Assembly: GCF_001954275.1 (NCBI RefSeq)
Contig: NZ_MBEU01000021.1
Coordinates: 1 to 64,000, forward strand
Direction of reading: 5' to 3'
Length of the DNA: 64,000 nucleotides
Source: Mycobacterium sp. IS-836
GTDB taxonomy: Bacteria; Actinomycetota; Actinomycetes; Mycobacteriales; Mycobacteriaceae
Shown here: positions 51,506-61,106 of the stretch, piece after piece
Numbering within the stretch: the first letter of the stretch is position 1
How the letters are laid out: each line of letters opens with the position of its first letter
The notes under the pieces: model-generated
Seen by the model: the letters and a program-made list of their open reading frames with translations, nothing else
Database searches by the model: none
What the model was told of the DNA's origin: nothing
Made by a program: the position numbers and the translations under genes

Positions 51506-52897
51506 CTAACTAGCCCTCCGCGCGGCCTCGGCCGGGCCGCGGGCCTCGGCCGCCAATTCGGCGAGCTGTTCGAGCCGCGTTCGCGCGAACGCCTGCTGGT
51601 CGGTGATCGTCAGCTGGCCGCGCCGGGTGCTCAGGAAGGTCACCGTCCACGACAGCAGCGTGGTGATCTTCGTCTTGAACCCGATCAGGTACACCAGGTG
51701 CAGCACCAACCAGATCAGCCAGGCGATGAAACCACTGAACTCCAGCGGGCCGATCTTGGCGACCGCGGAGAACCGCGACACCGTCGCCATCGAGCCCTTG
51801 TCGAAGTATTGGAACGGCTCCCGCTCCGCCGGGTCGGCGCCGGCGAGCTCGGCCTTGATCGTGTTGGCGACGTACTTGGCGCCCTGGATGGCGCCCTGGG
51901 CCACGCCTGGCACGCCCTCGACGGCGGCCATATCGCCGACGACGAACACGTTCGGGTAGCCGGGGATGGACAGGTCGGGCAGCACTTTCACCCGTCCGGC
52001 CCGGTCCAGTTCTGCCGGCGACTGCTCGGCGAGATCCCTGCCCAGGCGGCTGGCCTGCACGCCCGCGGACCAGACCTTGCAGGCCGACTCGATGCGCCGC
52101 ACGGTGCCATCGGAGTCCTTGACCGTGATGCCGTTGCGGTCCACGTCGGTGACCATGGCGCCCAGCTGGATTTCGACGCCCATCTTCTCCAGTCGCGCGG
52201 CCGCACGCTCGCCCAGCTTTTCGCCCATCGGCGGCAACACCGCGGGGGCGGCGTCGAGCAGGATCACCCGCGCCCGCGTCGAATCGATGTGCCGGAACGA
52301 TCCTCGCATGGTGTGTTGCGCCAATTCGGCGATCTGCCCGGCCATTTCGACGCCCGTGGGCCCGGCCCCGACGACGGTGAACGTCAGCAGCTTCCTGCGG
52401 CGCTCGGGATCGCTCGACCGTTCCGCCTGTTCGAACGCGCTGAGGATGCGGCCGCGCAGCTCCAGCGCGTCGTCGATCGACTTCATGCCGGGCGCGAACT
52501 CGGCGAAGTGGTCGTTGCCGAAGTAGGACTGACCGGCCCCGGCTGCCACGATCAGGCTGTCGTAGGGGGTTTCGTAGGTGTGGCCCAGCAACTCCGACAC
52601 GACGCACTGGTTGGCCAGGTCGATGTGGGTGACGTTGCCGAGCAGGACCTGGACGTTGCGCTGGTTGCGCAACACCACCCGAGTCGGCGGGGCGATTTCC
52701 CCCTCGGAAATGATCCCGGTGGCGACTTGGTACAGCAACGGCTGGAACAGGTGGTGGGTGGTGCGGGCGATCAGTTTGATGTCGACGTCGGCCCGCTTGA
52801 GCTTCTTTGCCGCATTGAGTCCGCCGAAACCTGATCCGATGATGACGACGCGATGCCGACGCTTCGGTTCAGCTGTACCTTCTGGCTGCGGGCTCAT
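51506..52897 (-). CDS. ndh: Type II NADH:quinone oxidoreductase
   Basis: A 463-residue membrane-associated flavoprotein that feeds electrons from NADH to menaquinone without proton pumping, the main mycobacterial NADH dehydrogenase. FAD motif VVIIGSGFGGLNAAK (about 17-31), NADH motif TVVGAGPTGVEMAG, and two C-terminal hydrophobic stretches for membrane contact. It has the same length as M. tuberculosis Ndh. Drug-resistance mutations for isoniazid and others map to orthologues. Confidence 0.94.
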   Translation of the reverse strand: MSPQPEGTAEPKRRHRVVIIGSGFGGLNAAKKLKRADVDIKLIARTTHHLFQPLLYQVATGIISEGEIAPPTRVVLRNQRNVQVLLGNVTHIDLANQCVVSELLGHTYETPYDSLIVAAGAGQSYFGNDHFAEFAPGMKSIDDALELRGRILSAFEQAERSSDPERRRKLLTFTVVGAGPTGVEMAGQIAELAQHTMRGSFRHIDSTRARVILLDAAPAVLPPMGEKLGERAAARLEKMGVEIQLGAMVTDVDRNGITVKDSDGTVRRIESACKVWSAGVQASRLGRDLAEQSPAELDRAGRVKVLPDLSIPGYPNVFVVGDMAAVEGVPGVAQGAIQGAKYVANTIKAELAGADPAEREPFQYFDKGSMATVSRFSAVAKIGPLEFSGFIAWLIWLVLHLVYLIGFKTKITTLLSWTVTFLSTRRGQLTITDQQAFARTRLEQLAELAAEARGPAEAARRAS

Positions 52898-53073
52898 GTA
52901 TCCGTTGCTCCTGCCGGGGCTCCTTGATGCGCGAATTCAGTTAGCTACCACGCTAGTCAAGCCGCCACCCGGAAACCCAGATCGTAAGCCTGTGTAATGA
53001 ACCACACCGGCGGTATTACCGCTGGTCGCCGAACGTGATCCGCGTCATGCCCCGCCGCTCGCGGCGGTCCCGG

Positions 53074-53991
53074 CTACAGGCCGACCAATGGCCGCAGCGC
53101 CTCGCCGGCCGCGGCGATGATGCCGGGTGTGTAGAAGGGCATGTTGATGATCACCCCGTCGACACCGGCGTCCAAGATCTTGGTCTTGATTTGGTCGGCG
53201 ACCGAGTCGGCGCTGCCGACGACCATGCGCTGGGTCATCTCCGCGGGGATCTGGTCGGCCTTGAAATTCTCGTCGACGACCGCCGTGGTGAGGGTGCTGG
53301 TTTCCAGCGTGGCCGGATCGCGGCCGATCTCCTCGCAGCGCTCCCGAACCACCCGCACCTTGGCCGGCAGCTCGTCGAACCCGGCGATGATGTTGAGGTG
53401 GTCGAAGTGCCGAGCCGCGAGCGGGATCGTCTTCTTCTCGCCGCTGCCGCCGATCATCAGCGGAATGTGTTCGCGGAAGCGAGGATTGGCCATCGCCTGG
53501 TCGGTGTGATACCACTTGCCGGAAAAGGTCGGCCGTTCGCCCTTGATCATCGGCAGGATGATCTGCAGCGCCTCGTCGAGCCGGTTGAACCGGTCGGTGA
53601 AGTTGCCGAATTCGAAACCCAGCTGATTGTGCTCGAGCTCGAACCAACCGGTCCCGATGCCCAGGATCGCCCGGCCCTGGCTCACCACGTCGAGCGTGGT
53701 GATGATTTTGGCCAGCAGCGTCGGATTGCGATACGTGTTGCCGGTTACCAAGGTGCCCAGTTGCACCCGTTCGGTCGCGGTGGCGAGGGCACCCAGCGCG
53801 GTGTACGCCTCCAGCATCGGCTGGTCGGGATCGCCCAGCATGGGCAGTTGGTAGAAGTGGTCCATCACGAAAACCGAGTCGAAACCAGCCGATTCGGCCT
53901 CGCGGGCCTGAGCCAGAACAGTGGGGAAGAGTTTGTCTACCCCGGTGCCGTAAGAGAAATTGGGAATCTGCAGACCGAGTCGAATAGCCAC
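53074..53991 (-). CDS. F420-dependent LLM-class oxidoreductase (Rv1855c-like)
   Basis: A 305-residue luciferase-like TIM-barrel oxidoreductase. MAIRLGLQIPNFSYGTG and the LGIGTGWFELEHNQLG block are typical of mycobacterial F420-using members. The GTG start at 53991 gives the family length. The substrate is unknown. An SDR gene on the same strand lies 52 bp upstream of it, possibly cotranscribed. Confidence 0.87.
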   Translation of the reverse strand: MAIRLGLQIPNFSYGTGVDKLFPTVLAQAREAESAGFDSVFVMDHFYQLPMLGDPDQPMLEAYTALGALATATERVQLGTLVTGNTYRNPTLLAKIITTLDVVSQGRAILGIGTGWFELEHNQLGFEFGNFTDRFNRLDEALQIILPMIKGERPTFSGKWYHTDQAMANPRFREHIPLMIGGSGEKKTIPLAARHFDHLNIIAGFDELPAKVRVVRERCEEIGRDPATLETSTLTTAVVDENFKADQIPAEMTQRMVVGSADSVADQIKTKILDAGVDGVIINMPFYTPGIIAAAGEALRPLVGL

Positions 53992-54043
53992 GCGCTCTAC
54001 CGTAGTGCGGCGCCGCGTGACGGGATACGGCTCTTATTCAGCC

Positions 54044-54721
54044 TCAGGCGAAACTGGCCAGCGCCCCGTGGCTGACGTGCAGCGTCTGGCCGGTGATGTG
54101 GCGAGCCGCCGAGGTGGTGAGGAACAGCGCCAAGCGGGCGACCTCCGTCGCGACCGACGGCGGGGTGCGCGAAAGGCCGTCGTAGCCGGCCTGGACACTG
54201 CGTCCGCTGGCCACCACGTTGATGGTGATCCCGCGAGTGCCGAAGATCTCGGCCTGGCCGGCAGCCCAATTCGAAAGGGCCGCTTTGATTCCGGAGTCGA
54301 CGCTGCCCGCGGGCGGGTTTTCCGCCACCACGCCGATGATGGAGCCACCGGAGCGCAGGTGATCGCCCACGGCTTGCACGGTCAGCACCGCCGAAAGCAC
54401 CGTCGCGTCAAGCGCGCTGCGCCACGCCCGGGCCGTGTCGGACATCGAATAGGTGCGCGGGTCGCCGCCGTCCCAGCCGGGAGCCGGCACGTGGACGATG
54501 GTGTCGAGATGATGGGGGAACAGGCCACGCGCCTCTTCGAGACTGGCCGGGTCGGTGGTGTCGCAGACGATCGCGTCCACGTCGAGCTCTTTGGCGGCGA
54601 TTTCGAGGTCGCTGCGCCGCGCGCCCACGAGGGTCACCTTGTGACCGTCATCGCGGAAGCCCTCGGCCACTGTGCGCCCCAGCTCCGTGTCCCCGCCGGT
54701 GACCAGCACTTCCACAGCCAT
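54044..54721 (-). CDS. Short-chain dehydrogenase/reductase family protein (Rv1856c-like)
   Basis: A 225-residue SDR-fold protein, the same length as in M. tuberculosis. The N-terminal VLVTGGDTELGRTVA is a variant of TGxxxGxG, with Glu-Leu before the last Gly. The usual catalytic YxxxK is missing: the equivalent helix reads SGIKAALSNWAAG, with Lys but no Tyr. It may therefore be atypical or noncatalytic. The ATG at 54721 follows GAGGAGG. Confidence 0.82.
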   Translation of the reverse strand: MAVEVLVTGGDTELGRTVAEGFRDDGHKVTLVGARRSDLEIAAKELDVDAIVCDTTDPASLEEARGLFPHHLDTIVHVPAPGWDGGDPRTYSMSDTARAWRSALDATVLSAVLTVQAVGDHLRSGGSIIGVVAENPPAGSVDSGIKAALSNWAAGQAEIFGTRGITINVVASGRSVQAGYDGLSRTPPSVATEVARLALFLTTSAARHITGQTLHVSHGALASFA

Positions 54722-54732
54722 GACCTCCTCAT

Positions 54733-54746
54733 GTTCAACGTTGAAC
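54733..54746. promoter_or_regulatory. Perfect palindrome upstream of the SDR gene
   Basis: GTTCAACGTTGAAC is a perfect 14-bp palindrome 12 bp before the SDR start and within the divergent region shared with modA. It is a probable operator for an unknown regulator. Confidence 0.55.
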
Positions 54747-54901
54747 CCCGACGTTGCGGCGTCGATTTCCATCGATGTTACTGGACAGTAGCTATACGGC
54801 GAAATTCCAGGCGGCGCGCCGCGCGAATCATTTGAATAACTATTCGGTCGCCACGTTTTTGCGACGATTTAGGCCCCAATCAGGCCGCATCCACGGCGGG
54901 T

Positions 54902-54907
54902 TAGGGT
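54902..54907 (+). promoter_or_regulatory. -10 element for leaderless modA
   Basis: TAGGGT ends 6 nt before the modA ATG at 54914, predicting a leaderless message. Confidence 0.5.
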
Positions 54908-54913
54908 TCATCC

Positions 54914-55693
54914 ATGCGCCGGGTCCTGGCCGTTGGGCTATCCGCGATGCTGCTGACCGCCCTCGTGTCCTGCGGCTCCAAGCCACCCTCGTCGTCACCG
55001 TCCGGGCCGCCGCAGACCTCCGGATCGATCGTGGTCTTCGCGGCGGCCTCGCTGAAATCCGCGTTCACCCAACTCGGAGAGCGGTTCAAGACCGAGAATC
55101 CGGGCGGCGGCGTCGAGTTCGAATTCGGCGGCTCCTCGGAGCTCGCGACCCAGCTGACTCAGGGCGCGACCGGCGACGTCTTCGCGTCCGCCGACACCGC
55201 GCAGATGGACGTCGTCTCCAGGGCCGGGCTGTTGGCCACCAGCGCGACGAACTTCGCCTCCAACACACTGGTGATCGTCACCGCGCCGGGCAACCCGAAA
55301 AACATCGTCGCCTTCGCCGACCTTGCCAAACCCGGCCTCAGCGTGGTGATCTGCCAACAGCCGGTGCCCTGCGGATCGGCGACCCAGCGCGTCGAGGACA
55401 CCACCCGGGTGCGCCTGAACCCGGTCAGCGAGGAGCTCAGCGTGACCGACGTCCTCAACAAGGTCACCAGCGGGCAGGCCGACGCGGGGCTGGTCTACGT
55501 CACCGACGCGCACAGCGCCGGAAACAAGGTGACGACCGTCAACTTTCCCGAGGCCGCGGGCGCCGTCAACGTCTATCCGATCGGGGTGCTGAAGAAGGCG
55601 CCAAAGCCGGTCCTGGCGCAGAAGTTCGTGACTTTGGTGACCTCCGGCGCGGGTCAGCAGATCCTGGCCCAGTCGGGCTTCGCCAAGCCCTGA
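54914..55693 (+). CDS. modA: Molybdate-binding lipoprotein ModA
   Basis: A 259-residue periplasmic-side binding protein for molybdate (or tungstate). The signal peptide ends in a lipobox with Cys20 (ALVSC). The mature protein starts the ModA fold with IVVFAAASLKSAF, followed by FEFGGSSELATQLTQGA. It is the first gene of modABC, 9 bp before modB. Molybdate is used for the molybdopterin cofactor. Confidence 0.93.
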   Translation: MRRVLAVGLSAMLLTALVSCGSKPPSSSPSGPPQTSGSIVVFAAASLKSAFTQLGERFKTENPGGGVEFEFGGSSELATQLTQGATGDVFASADTAQMDVVSRAGLLATSATNFASNTLVIVTAPGNPKNIVAFADLAKPGLSVVICQQPVPCGSATQRVEDTTRVRLNPVSEELSVTDVLNKVTSGQADAGLVYVTDAHSAGNKVTTVNFPEAAGAVNVYPIGVLKKAPKPVLAQKFVTLVTSGAGQQILAQSGFAKP

Positions 55694-55702
55694 CAGCCGC
55701 TC

Positions 55703-56509
55703 ATGCACCGTCCGACGGATCTGCCCCGCTGGGTGTACATCCCCGCCGCCGCGGGGATCGTCTTCGTAGCATTGCCGCTGGTGTCGATCGCGATCGAGGT
55801 CGACTGGCCGAATTTCTGGTCGCTGATCACCAGCCCGTCGTCGCGGACCGCGCTACTGCTGAGCCTGGAGACCGCCTCCGCCAGCACCGCGCTGTGCGTG
55901 CTGCTCGGAGTGCCCATGGCGCTGGTGCTGGCGCGCGGCACCGGGCGGCTCGTGCGGCTGCTGCGGCCGCTGATCCTGGTCCCGCTGGTGTTGCCGCCGG
56001 TGGTTGGTGGCATCGCATTGCTGTATGCGTTCGGCAGGCTCGGGTTGGTCGGGCGGTACTTGGAGGCGGCCGGCGTCAGCATCGCGTTCAGCACCACCGC
56101 CGTGGTGCTGGCGCAGACCTTCGTCTCGCTGCCGTTTCTGGTGATCTCGCTCGAGGGCGCCGCGCGCACCGCGGGAGCCGACTACGAGGTGGTCGCGGCG
56201 ACGCTGGGGGCGCGGCCCAGCACCGTCTGGTGGCGGGTCACCTTGCCGCTGCTGCTGCCGGGCATGGTGTCGGGCGCGGTGCTGGCGTTCGCCCGCTCGC
56301 TGGGGGAGTTCGGCGCGACGCTGACTTTCGCCGGGTCGCGGCAGGGGGTGACTCGCACACTGCCGCTTGAGATTTACCTGCAGCGGGTCAGCGACGCCAA
56401 CGCGGCGGTGGCGTTGTCGATCCTGCTCGTGGTGGTGGCCTCGCTGGTGGTGCTCGGCCTGGGGGCGCGCAGGCTGACCGGGAACCCGATTGGGATTGGG
56501 GCGAGGTAG
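55703..56509 (+). CDS. modB: Molybdate ABC transporter permease ModB
   Basis: A 268-residue permease with about six helices. The EAA loop ([25 protein letters not shown]) that docks onto ModC is at about 153-177. The ATG at 55703 starts [14 protein letters not shown]. It is located between modA and modC. Confidence 0.93.
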   Translation: MHRPTDLPRWVYIPAAAGIVFVALPLVSIAIEVDWPNFWSLITSPSSRTALLLSLETASASTALCVLLGVPMALVLARGTGRLVRLLRPLILVPLVLPPVVGGIALLYAFGRLGLVGRYLEAAGVSIAFSTTAVVLAQTFVSLPFLVISLEGAARTAGADYEVVAATLGARPSTVWWRVTLPLLLPGMVSGAVLAFARSLGEFGATLTFAGSRQGVTRTLPLEIYLQRVSDANAAVALSILLVVVASLVVLGLGARRLTGNPIGIGAR

Positions 56510-56515
56510 CCGGCG

Positions 56516-57634
56516 ATGAGCGAGTTGCAGCTTCGCGCGGTTGTGGCCAATCGGCTGCTGGGCGTGGAGTTTTCGGTGTCCGCGGGCGAGGTGCTCGCGG
56601 TGCTGGGGCCGAACGGCGCCGGGAAGTCGACGGCTCTGCACGTCATCGCCGGGCTGGTGCGACCCGACGAGGGCGTGGTGCGCCTGGGGGATCGGGTATT
56701 GACCGACACGTCGTCCGGTGTCAACGTGGCGACCCACGATCGCCGGGTTGGGCTGTTGCTGCAGGACCCGTTGCTGTTCCCGCACATGAGCGTCGCCGCC
56801 AACGTCGCCTTCGGACCGCACAGCCGTCGCAGCATTCGTGGCATGTCGCGTTCCGTTCGCGCCGGACGGCGCGAGACCGCGCTGCGCTGGCTGCGCGAGG
56901 TGGACGCCGAGGGGCTCGCCGACCGGAAACCGCGGCAACTGTCCGGCGGCCAGGCCCAGCGGGTCGCGATCGCCCGGGCGTTGGCAGCCGAGCCGGACGT
57001 GCTGCTGTTGGACGAGCCGCTCACCGGGCTGGACGTCGGCGCGGCCGCGGCCATCCGCGCGGTGCTGCGCAACGTCGTCACCCGCGGCGCCTGCGCCGTG
57101 GTCCTGATAACGCATGACCTGCTCGACGTGCTGACCCTGGCCGATCGGGTGCTGGTGCTGGAGTCCGGGAAGATCGCCGAGATCGGCCCGGTGGCCGAGG
57201 TGCTGGCCGCGCCGCGCAGCAATTTCGGCGCCCGCATCGCGGGGATCAATCTGGTCAACGGGACGATCGAAGAAGACGGCGCGCTGCGTGCTCGCTCCGG
57301 CGACCACTGGCACGGGATTCCCGCCCACGCCCTCGGCGTCGGGCGGGACGCCATCGCGGTGTTCCCGCCGACGGCGGTGGCCGTCTATCGCGACCGGCCG
57401 CACGGCAGCCCGCGCAACTGCATCGAGCTGACCGTCGCGGAGCTGGGAGTCCGCGGTTCCGCGGTCTTGGTGCGCGCCGGTGAGCAGGCCGACGGCGCGC
57501 CGGGCCTGGCCGCGGAGATCACCGTCGACGCCGCGTCGGAGCTGCGGCTGGCGCCGGGCCAGCGGGTGTGGTTTTCGGTCAAGGCGCATGAAGTGGCGCT
57601 GTATCCGGCGGCGCAACGCCACGCTGATTCGTGA
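56516..57634 (+). CDS. modC: Molybdate ABC transporter ATPase ModC
   Basis: A 372-residue ATPase: Walker A GPNGAGKST (about 31-39), signature LSGGQAQRVAIARAL and Walker B LLLDEPLTGLD. A C-terminal TOBE domain (from about 295) binds oxyanion and senses molybdate. Completes modABC 6 bp after modB. Confidence 0.93.
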   Translation: MSELQLRAVVANRLLGVEFSVSAGEVLAVLGPNGAGKSTALHVIAGLVRPDEGVVRLGDRVLTDTSSGVNVATHDRRVGLLLQDPLLFPHMSVAANVAFGPHSRRSIRGMSRSVRAGRRETALRWLREVDAEGLADRKPRQLSGGQAQRVAIARALAAEPDVLLLDEPLTGLDVGAAAAIRAVLRNVVTRGACAVVLITHDLLDVLTLADRVLVLESGKIAEIGPVAEVLAAPRSNFGARIAGINLVNGTIEEDGALRARSGDHWHGIPAHALGVGRDAIAVFPPTAVAVYRDRPHGSPRNCIELTVAELGVRGSAVLVRAGEQADGAPGLAAEITVDAASELRLAPGQRVWFSVKAHEVALYPAAQRHADS

Positions 57635-57740
57635 CAGGCGGGCGAACTCCACGGATGCGAAACCGGTTGCACATCGGCAACATCGGGAGCACCGGATCGC
57701 ATCGTCCGCAAGGCACCCTTGCGTCACAGCCGTAACACGG

Positions 57741-57746
57741 TAGTTT
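57741..57746 (+). promoter_or_regulatory. -10 element for apa
   Basis: TAGTTT ends 7 nt before the ATG at 57754, so the apa message is likely leaderless or nearly so. Confidence 0.45.
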
Positions 57747-57753
57747 CGTGGCC

Positions 57754-58749
57754 ATGGATCAGGTGGACCCGAACTCGACACGTCGCAAAGCACTGTGGGC
57801 GACGCTGGCGATCGCCACGGTGACCAGTGCCAGCGCCGTCACCATCGCGTTACCGGCGTCGTCACACGCCGATCCCGAGACCCCGACGCCGGTCCCGGCA
57901 ACCACGACCGCCGCACCGCCGCCGGCGGGAGCTCCGGCTCCGAACGCGCAACCGGCGCCGAATGCCCAACCCGCGCCGGGCGATCCCAACGCCGTGCCGC
58001 CGCCGCCCGTCGATCCGAACGCCCCGCCACCCCCGGACCCGAACGCCGGGCGCCTCGGCAATGCCGTCGGCGGATTCAGCTTCGTGCTGCCCCCCGGCTG
58101 GGTGGAGTCGGACGCGTCGCACCTCGACTACGGCTCGGAGTTGCTGAGCAAGACGATCGGCAACCCGCCGGCGCCGAACCAGGCGCCACCGGTCGCCAAC
58201 GACACCCGCATCGTCATGGGCCGGCTGGACCAAAAGCTTTACGCCAGCGCCGAACCCAACAATGCCAAGGCCGCCGTCCGGCTGGGCTCCGACATGGGTG
58301 AGTTCTTCATGCCGTATCCGGGCACGCGGATCAACCAGGCGACGGCGCCGCTGACCGGCGCCAACGGGCTCACCGGAAGCGCGTCGTACTACGAAGTGAA
58401 GTTCAGCGATCCGAGCAAGCCGAACGGCCAGATCTGGACCGGGGTCATGGGGTCAGCTACCGCGAGCCCGCCGCAACGCTGGTTCGTGGTGTGGCTCGGC
58501 ACCTCGAATGACCCGGTGGACACGAACGCGGCGACGGCGCTCGCGCAGTCGATACAGCCCTGGACGCCACCGCCGGCCGCGCCCGCGCCGGGAGCGCCCG
58601 CGCCCGCACCCGGAGCACCGGCCCCCGCGCCGGCTCCAGGCGCACCCGCGCCGGCTCCAGGCGCACCCGCGCCGGCCGCGCCGCCGGCCCAGGCGCCCGC
58701 GGGAGAGGCCACTCCCACGCCGGCGCCGCAGCAGACCGAATCCGCCTGA
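57754..58749 (+). CDS. apa: Alanine-proline-rich secreted glycoprotein Apa
   Basis: A 331-residue secreted, O-mannosylated antigen that serves as an adhesin (fibronectin-attachment protein family). The signal peptide covers about residues 1-39 (ending SSHADP). The Ala/Pro-rich N-terminal region (about 40-100) and C-terminal region (about 270-325) flank a central domain with [20 protein letters not shown]. The ATG at 57754 (MDQVDPN, cf. MHQVDPN) is preferred over GTG at 57748. The C-terminal Ala/Pro stretch includes a DNA repeat. Confidence 0.93.
   Translation: MDQVDPNSTRRKALWATLAIATVTSASAVTIALPASSHADPETPTPVPATTTAAPPPAGAPAPNAQPAPNAQPAPGDPNAVPPPPVDPNAPPPPDPNAGRLGNAVGGFSFVLPPGWVESDASHLDYGSELLSKTIGNPPAPNQAPPVANDTRIVMGRLDQKLYASAEPNNAKAAVRLGSDMGEFFMPYPGTRINQATAPLTGANGLTGSASYYEVKFSDPSKPNGQIWTGVMGSATASPPQRWFVVWLGTSNDPVDTNAATALAQSIQPWTPPPAAPAPGAPAPAPGAPAPAPAPGAPAPAPGAPAPAAPPAQAPAGEATPTPAPQQTESA
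58630..58671 (+). repeat. 21-bp tandem duplication in apa
   Basis: Two identical 21-bp units (58630-58650 and 58651-58671) encode repeated PAPGAPA in the C-terminal Ala/Pro region. Confidence 0.9.
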
Positions 58750-58931
58750 CCCGGTTAACGTCGCGCTGCGCATTGGTCGTAGCCGGTAGTCGTGGGGCCG
58801 TGGCATCTCTCGTTTTTCGCCTGGAGGATTACCCAAGTCAACTCGGCAATCGCTACAGCCCTGGGGTTGGCTGGAGCCGCACCGGGGTACCCGTCGAGCG
58901 TCCCCGCTAATCAATACCTGAAGGAGCCGGC

Positions 58932-59210
58932 GTGATCCTGCACATCATTTGGATGATCGTCATTGGTCTCGTTGTCGGCGCAATTGCGCGACTAATCGTG
59001 CCTGGCAGGCAGCCGTTGGGCATAATAGCGACTGCGCTTCTCGGCATCGTTGGATCGTATGTCGGCGGGACGCTGGGAAGCGTGGTTTTCCCACCGCACA
59101 AGTTTACGATTACCCCCCCGATCCACCACTCGTTTTTGGGCGCGATAGTCGGCGCGGTGATCTTGTTGTTGATCTACAAATTCGCGACGTCACGCACGAA
59201 AACTTTGTAG
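58932..59210 (+). CDS. Small membrane protein, GlsB/YeaQ/YmgE family (Rv1861-like)
   Basis: A 92-residue protein with three hydrophobic helices: about 3-22, 28-46 and 68-86. The GLVVGAIARLIVPG and GIVGSYVGG segments are typical of the transglycosylase-associated family, whose role is probably in stress or membrane stability. The GTG at 58932 follows GAAGGAG. Confidence 0.85.
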   Translation: MILHIIWMIVIGLVVGAIARLIVPGRQPLGIIATALLGIVGSYVGGTLGSVVFPPHKFTITPPIHHSFLGAIVGAVILLLIYKFATSRTKTL

Positions 59211-59273
59211 GCGCGCCAAACCTGTCATTTTTAGCGTTTCCTAATCGGCGGCACGAGGCAGCAAGATGAACTG

Positions 59274-60302
59274 ATGGCCGCGGCGGCAACCACGACGATG
59301 CGCGCGTGGCGAGTGCGTCGGCCCGGACCGATGGAAACCGGTCCGCTCGAGCAGGTCACCGCCGACGTGCCACGCCCCGAGCCCTCCGAGTTGCTGGTGG
59401 CCGTGCGCGCATGCGGGGTGTGTCGCACCGATCTACACGTCGCCGAGGGTGATCTTCCGGTTCACCGCGAGCACGTGACACCTGGCCACGAGGTGGTGGG
59501 GGAGGTGATGGAAGTCGGCTCAGAGGCGGTCGGTGACGGCTTCGAGGTGGGCGACCGGGTAGGGATTGCCTGGCTGCGCCACACCTGCGGCGTCTGCAAG
59601 TACTGCCGTCGGGGCGCCGAGAACCTGTGTCCGGAGTCGCGCTATACCGGCTGGGATGCCGACGGGGGCTACGCCGAATTCGCCACGGTCCCTGCGGCTT
59701 TCGCACACCACCTGCCGAGCGGCTACAGCGACAGCGAGCTCGCCCCGTTGCTGTGCGCCGGCATCATCGGATATCGCTCCCTGCTGCGCGCCGAGCTACC
59801 GCCCGGCGGCCGGCTGGGCATCTATGGCTTCGGCGGCAGCGCCCACATCACCGCGCAGGTCGCGTTGGCCCAAGGCGCCGAGGTGCACGTGATGACGCGC
59901 GGAGCCGAGGCGCAGCAGCTGGCGCGCAAGCTCGGGGCGGCGTCGGCCCAAGGCGCGGCCGATCCGCCGCCGGTGCCGCTGGACGCTGCGATCCTGTTCG
60001 CCCCGGTCGGCGATCTGGTACCGCCCGCGATGGAGGCGCTCGACCGGGGCGGGACGTTGTCGATCGCCGGGATCCACCTGTCCGACGTTCCGAGCCTGAA
60101 CTATCAACGACACTTGTTTCAGGAGCGCGAAATCCGGTCGGTCACGTCGAATACCCGGGCCGACGCGCGGGCGTTCCTCGACTTCGCCGCCGGGCATCAC
60201 ATCGAGGTGACCACGCCGGAATACCCGCTGGCACAAGCGGATCGGGCGCTGGCCGATTTGGCCGGCGGACACATCGCCGGCGCCGCCGTGCTGCTGGTAT
60301 GA
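59274..60302 (+). CDS. adhA: Zinc-dependent alcohol dehydrogenase
   Basis: A 342-residue medium-chain dehydrogenase. Catalytic zinc site: Cys46 (ACGVCRTD) and GHEVVGEV; structural zinc cysteines in [15 protein letters not shown]; Rossmann motif [10 protein letters not shown], with the second Gly pattern GFGGSA. It oxidises primary alcohols or reduces aldehydes with NAD(P). The ATG at 59274 ([12 protein letters not shown]) could be replaced by the internal Met at residue 9. Convergent with a CAAX-type protease gene. Confidence 0.87.
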   Translation: MAAAATTTMRAWRVRRPGPMETGPLEQVTADVPRPEPSELLVAVRACGVCRTDLHVAEGDLPVHREHVTPGHEVVGEVMEVGSEAVGDGFEVGDRVGIAWLRHTCGVCKYCRRGAENLCPESRYTGWDADGGYAEFATVPAAFAHHLPSGYSDSELAPLLCAGIIGYRSLLRAELPPGGRLGIYGFGGSAHITAQVALAQGAEVHVMTRGAEAQQLARKLGAASAQGAADPPPVPLDAAILFAPVGDLVPPAMEALDRGGTLSIAGIHLSDVPSLNYQRHLFQEREIRSVTSNTRADARAFLDFAAGHHIEVTTPEYPLAQADRALADLAGGHIAGAAVLLV

Positions 60303-60309
60303 CGCGGCC

Positions 60310-61071
60310 TCAGGTCGACAGATGCCAGACGAGCGCGGCGGCCAGGGCCCCCAGCCCGTTCAGCGACCAATGCAACGCGATCGGCGCGATCAGGCTGCCG
60401 CTGCGCCGGCGTAACCAGCTGAAGACGAATCCGGCTGTCGCGGTGGCCAATACGGCCAACGTCACGCCGGCCAGCATCCCGACGAAACCCCCGCCGAACA
60501 CGCGGGTGAAACCGACGTTGCTGCTCGTCAGCCCCAGCGACGTGGCGACGTGCCACAGGCCGAACAGCAGGGAACCCGCCAGCGCGACCCCGCGAAATCC
60601 CCAGGCCCGGCTCAACGCGCCGTGCAGCACACCCCGAAACGCCAACTCCTCGGGGATCACGGTTTGCAGCGGAATGATGACCATCGAGGCGATCAGCGCG
60701 CCCGAGATCGTCGCGTAGTGATTATTCATGAACATCGGCCGGGTCATCGGCAGCAGCACACCCACTGCGATCACCGACGCGACCACCCCCACCGCGGCCA
60801 GCGCATAGCCGAACCCAGACTTCCAATGCTCACGGCCCAGGCCGAGGTCGGCCCAGTCCAGACCGTTGGCGCGCATCAACAACGCCAGCCCGACCGCGGC
60901 GGCGGGGACGGTCGCGACGCTCGCCCAGGGAGTGGTGAAGTGCGCGATCAGGTTGGTGAGCACCAGCACCACGACCACCACGGCGATGTCGAGGTGAACC
61001 CGGAAGCGGTGCAGCGCCGAAAGCTGCGACACCACCGGATGGGTGTGGGCGGCCGTCGTCGCGTCGGGCAT
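60310..61071 (-). CDS. CPBP/CAAX-type intramembrane protease (Rv1863c-like)
   Basis: A 253-residue membrane protein with six or more helices. The ABI/CPBP motif EE...R appears in PEELAFRGVLHG, followed by LLFGLWH and a later ALHWSLN containing the conserved His. It is a probable metal-dependent prenyl/peptide protease of unknown target. Only 35 bp separate it from the phosphoketolase gene upstream, so they may be cotranscribed. Confidence 0.86.
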   Translation of the reverse strand: MPDATTAAHTHPVVSQLSALHRFRVHLDIAVVVVVLVLTNLIAHFTTPWASVATVPAAAVGLALLMRANGLDWADLGLGREHWKSGFGYALAAVGVVASVIAVGVLLPMTRPMFMNNHYATISGALIASMVIIPLQTVIPEELAFRGVLHGALSRAWGFRGVALAGSLLFGLWHVATSLGLTSSNVGFTRVFGGGFVGMLAGVTLAVLATATAGFVFSWLRRRSGSLIAPIALHWSLNGLGALAAALVWHLST

Positions 61072-61106
61072 CGGGCAAGTTTACCCGCGGCCCGCGTCGG
61101 CCCAGC

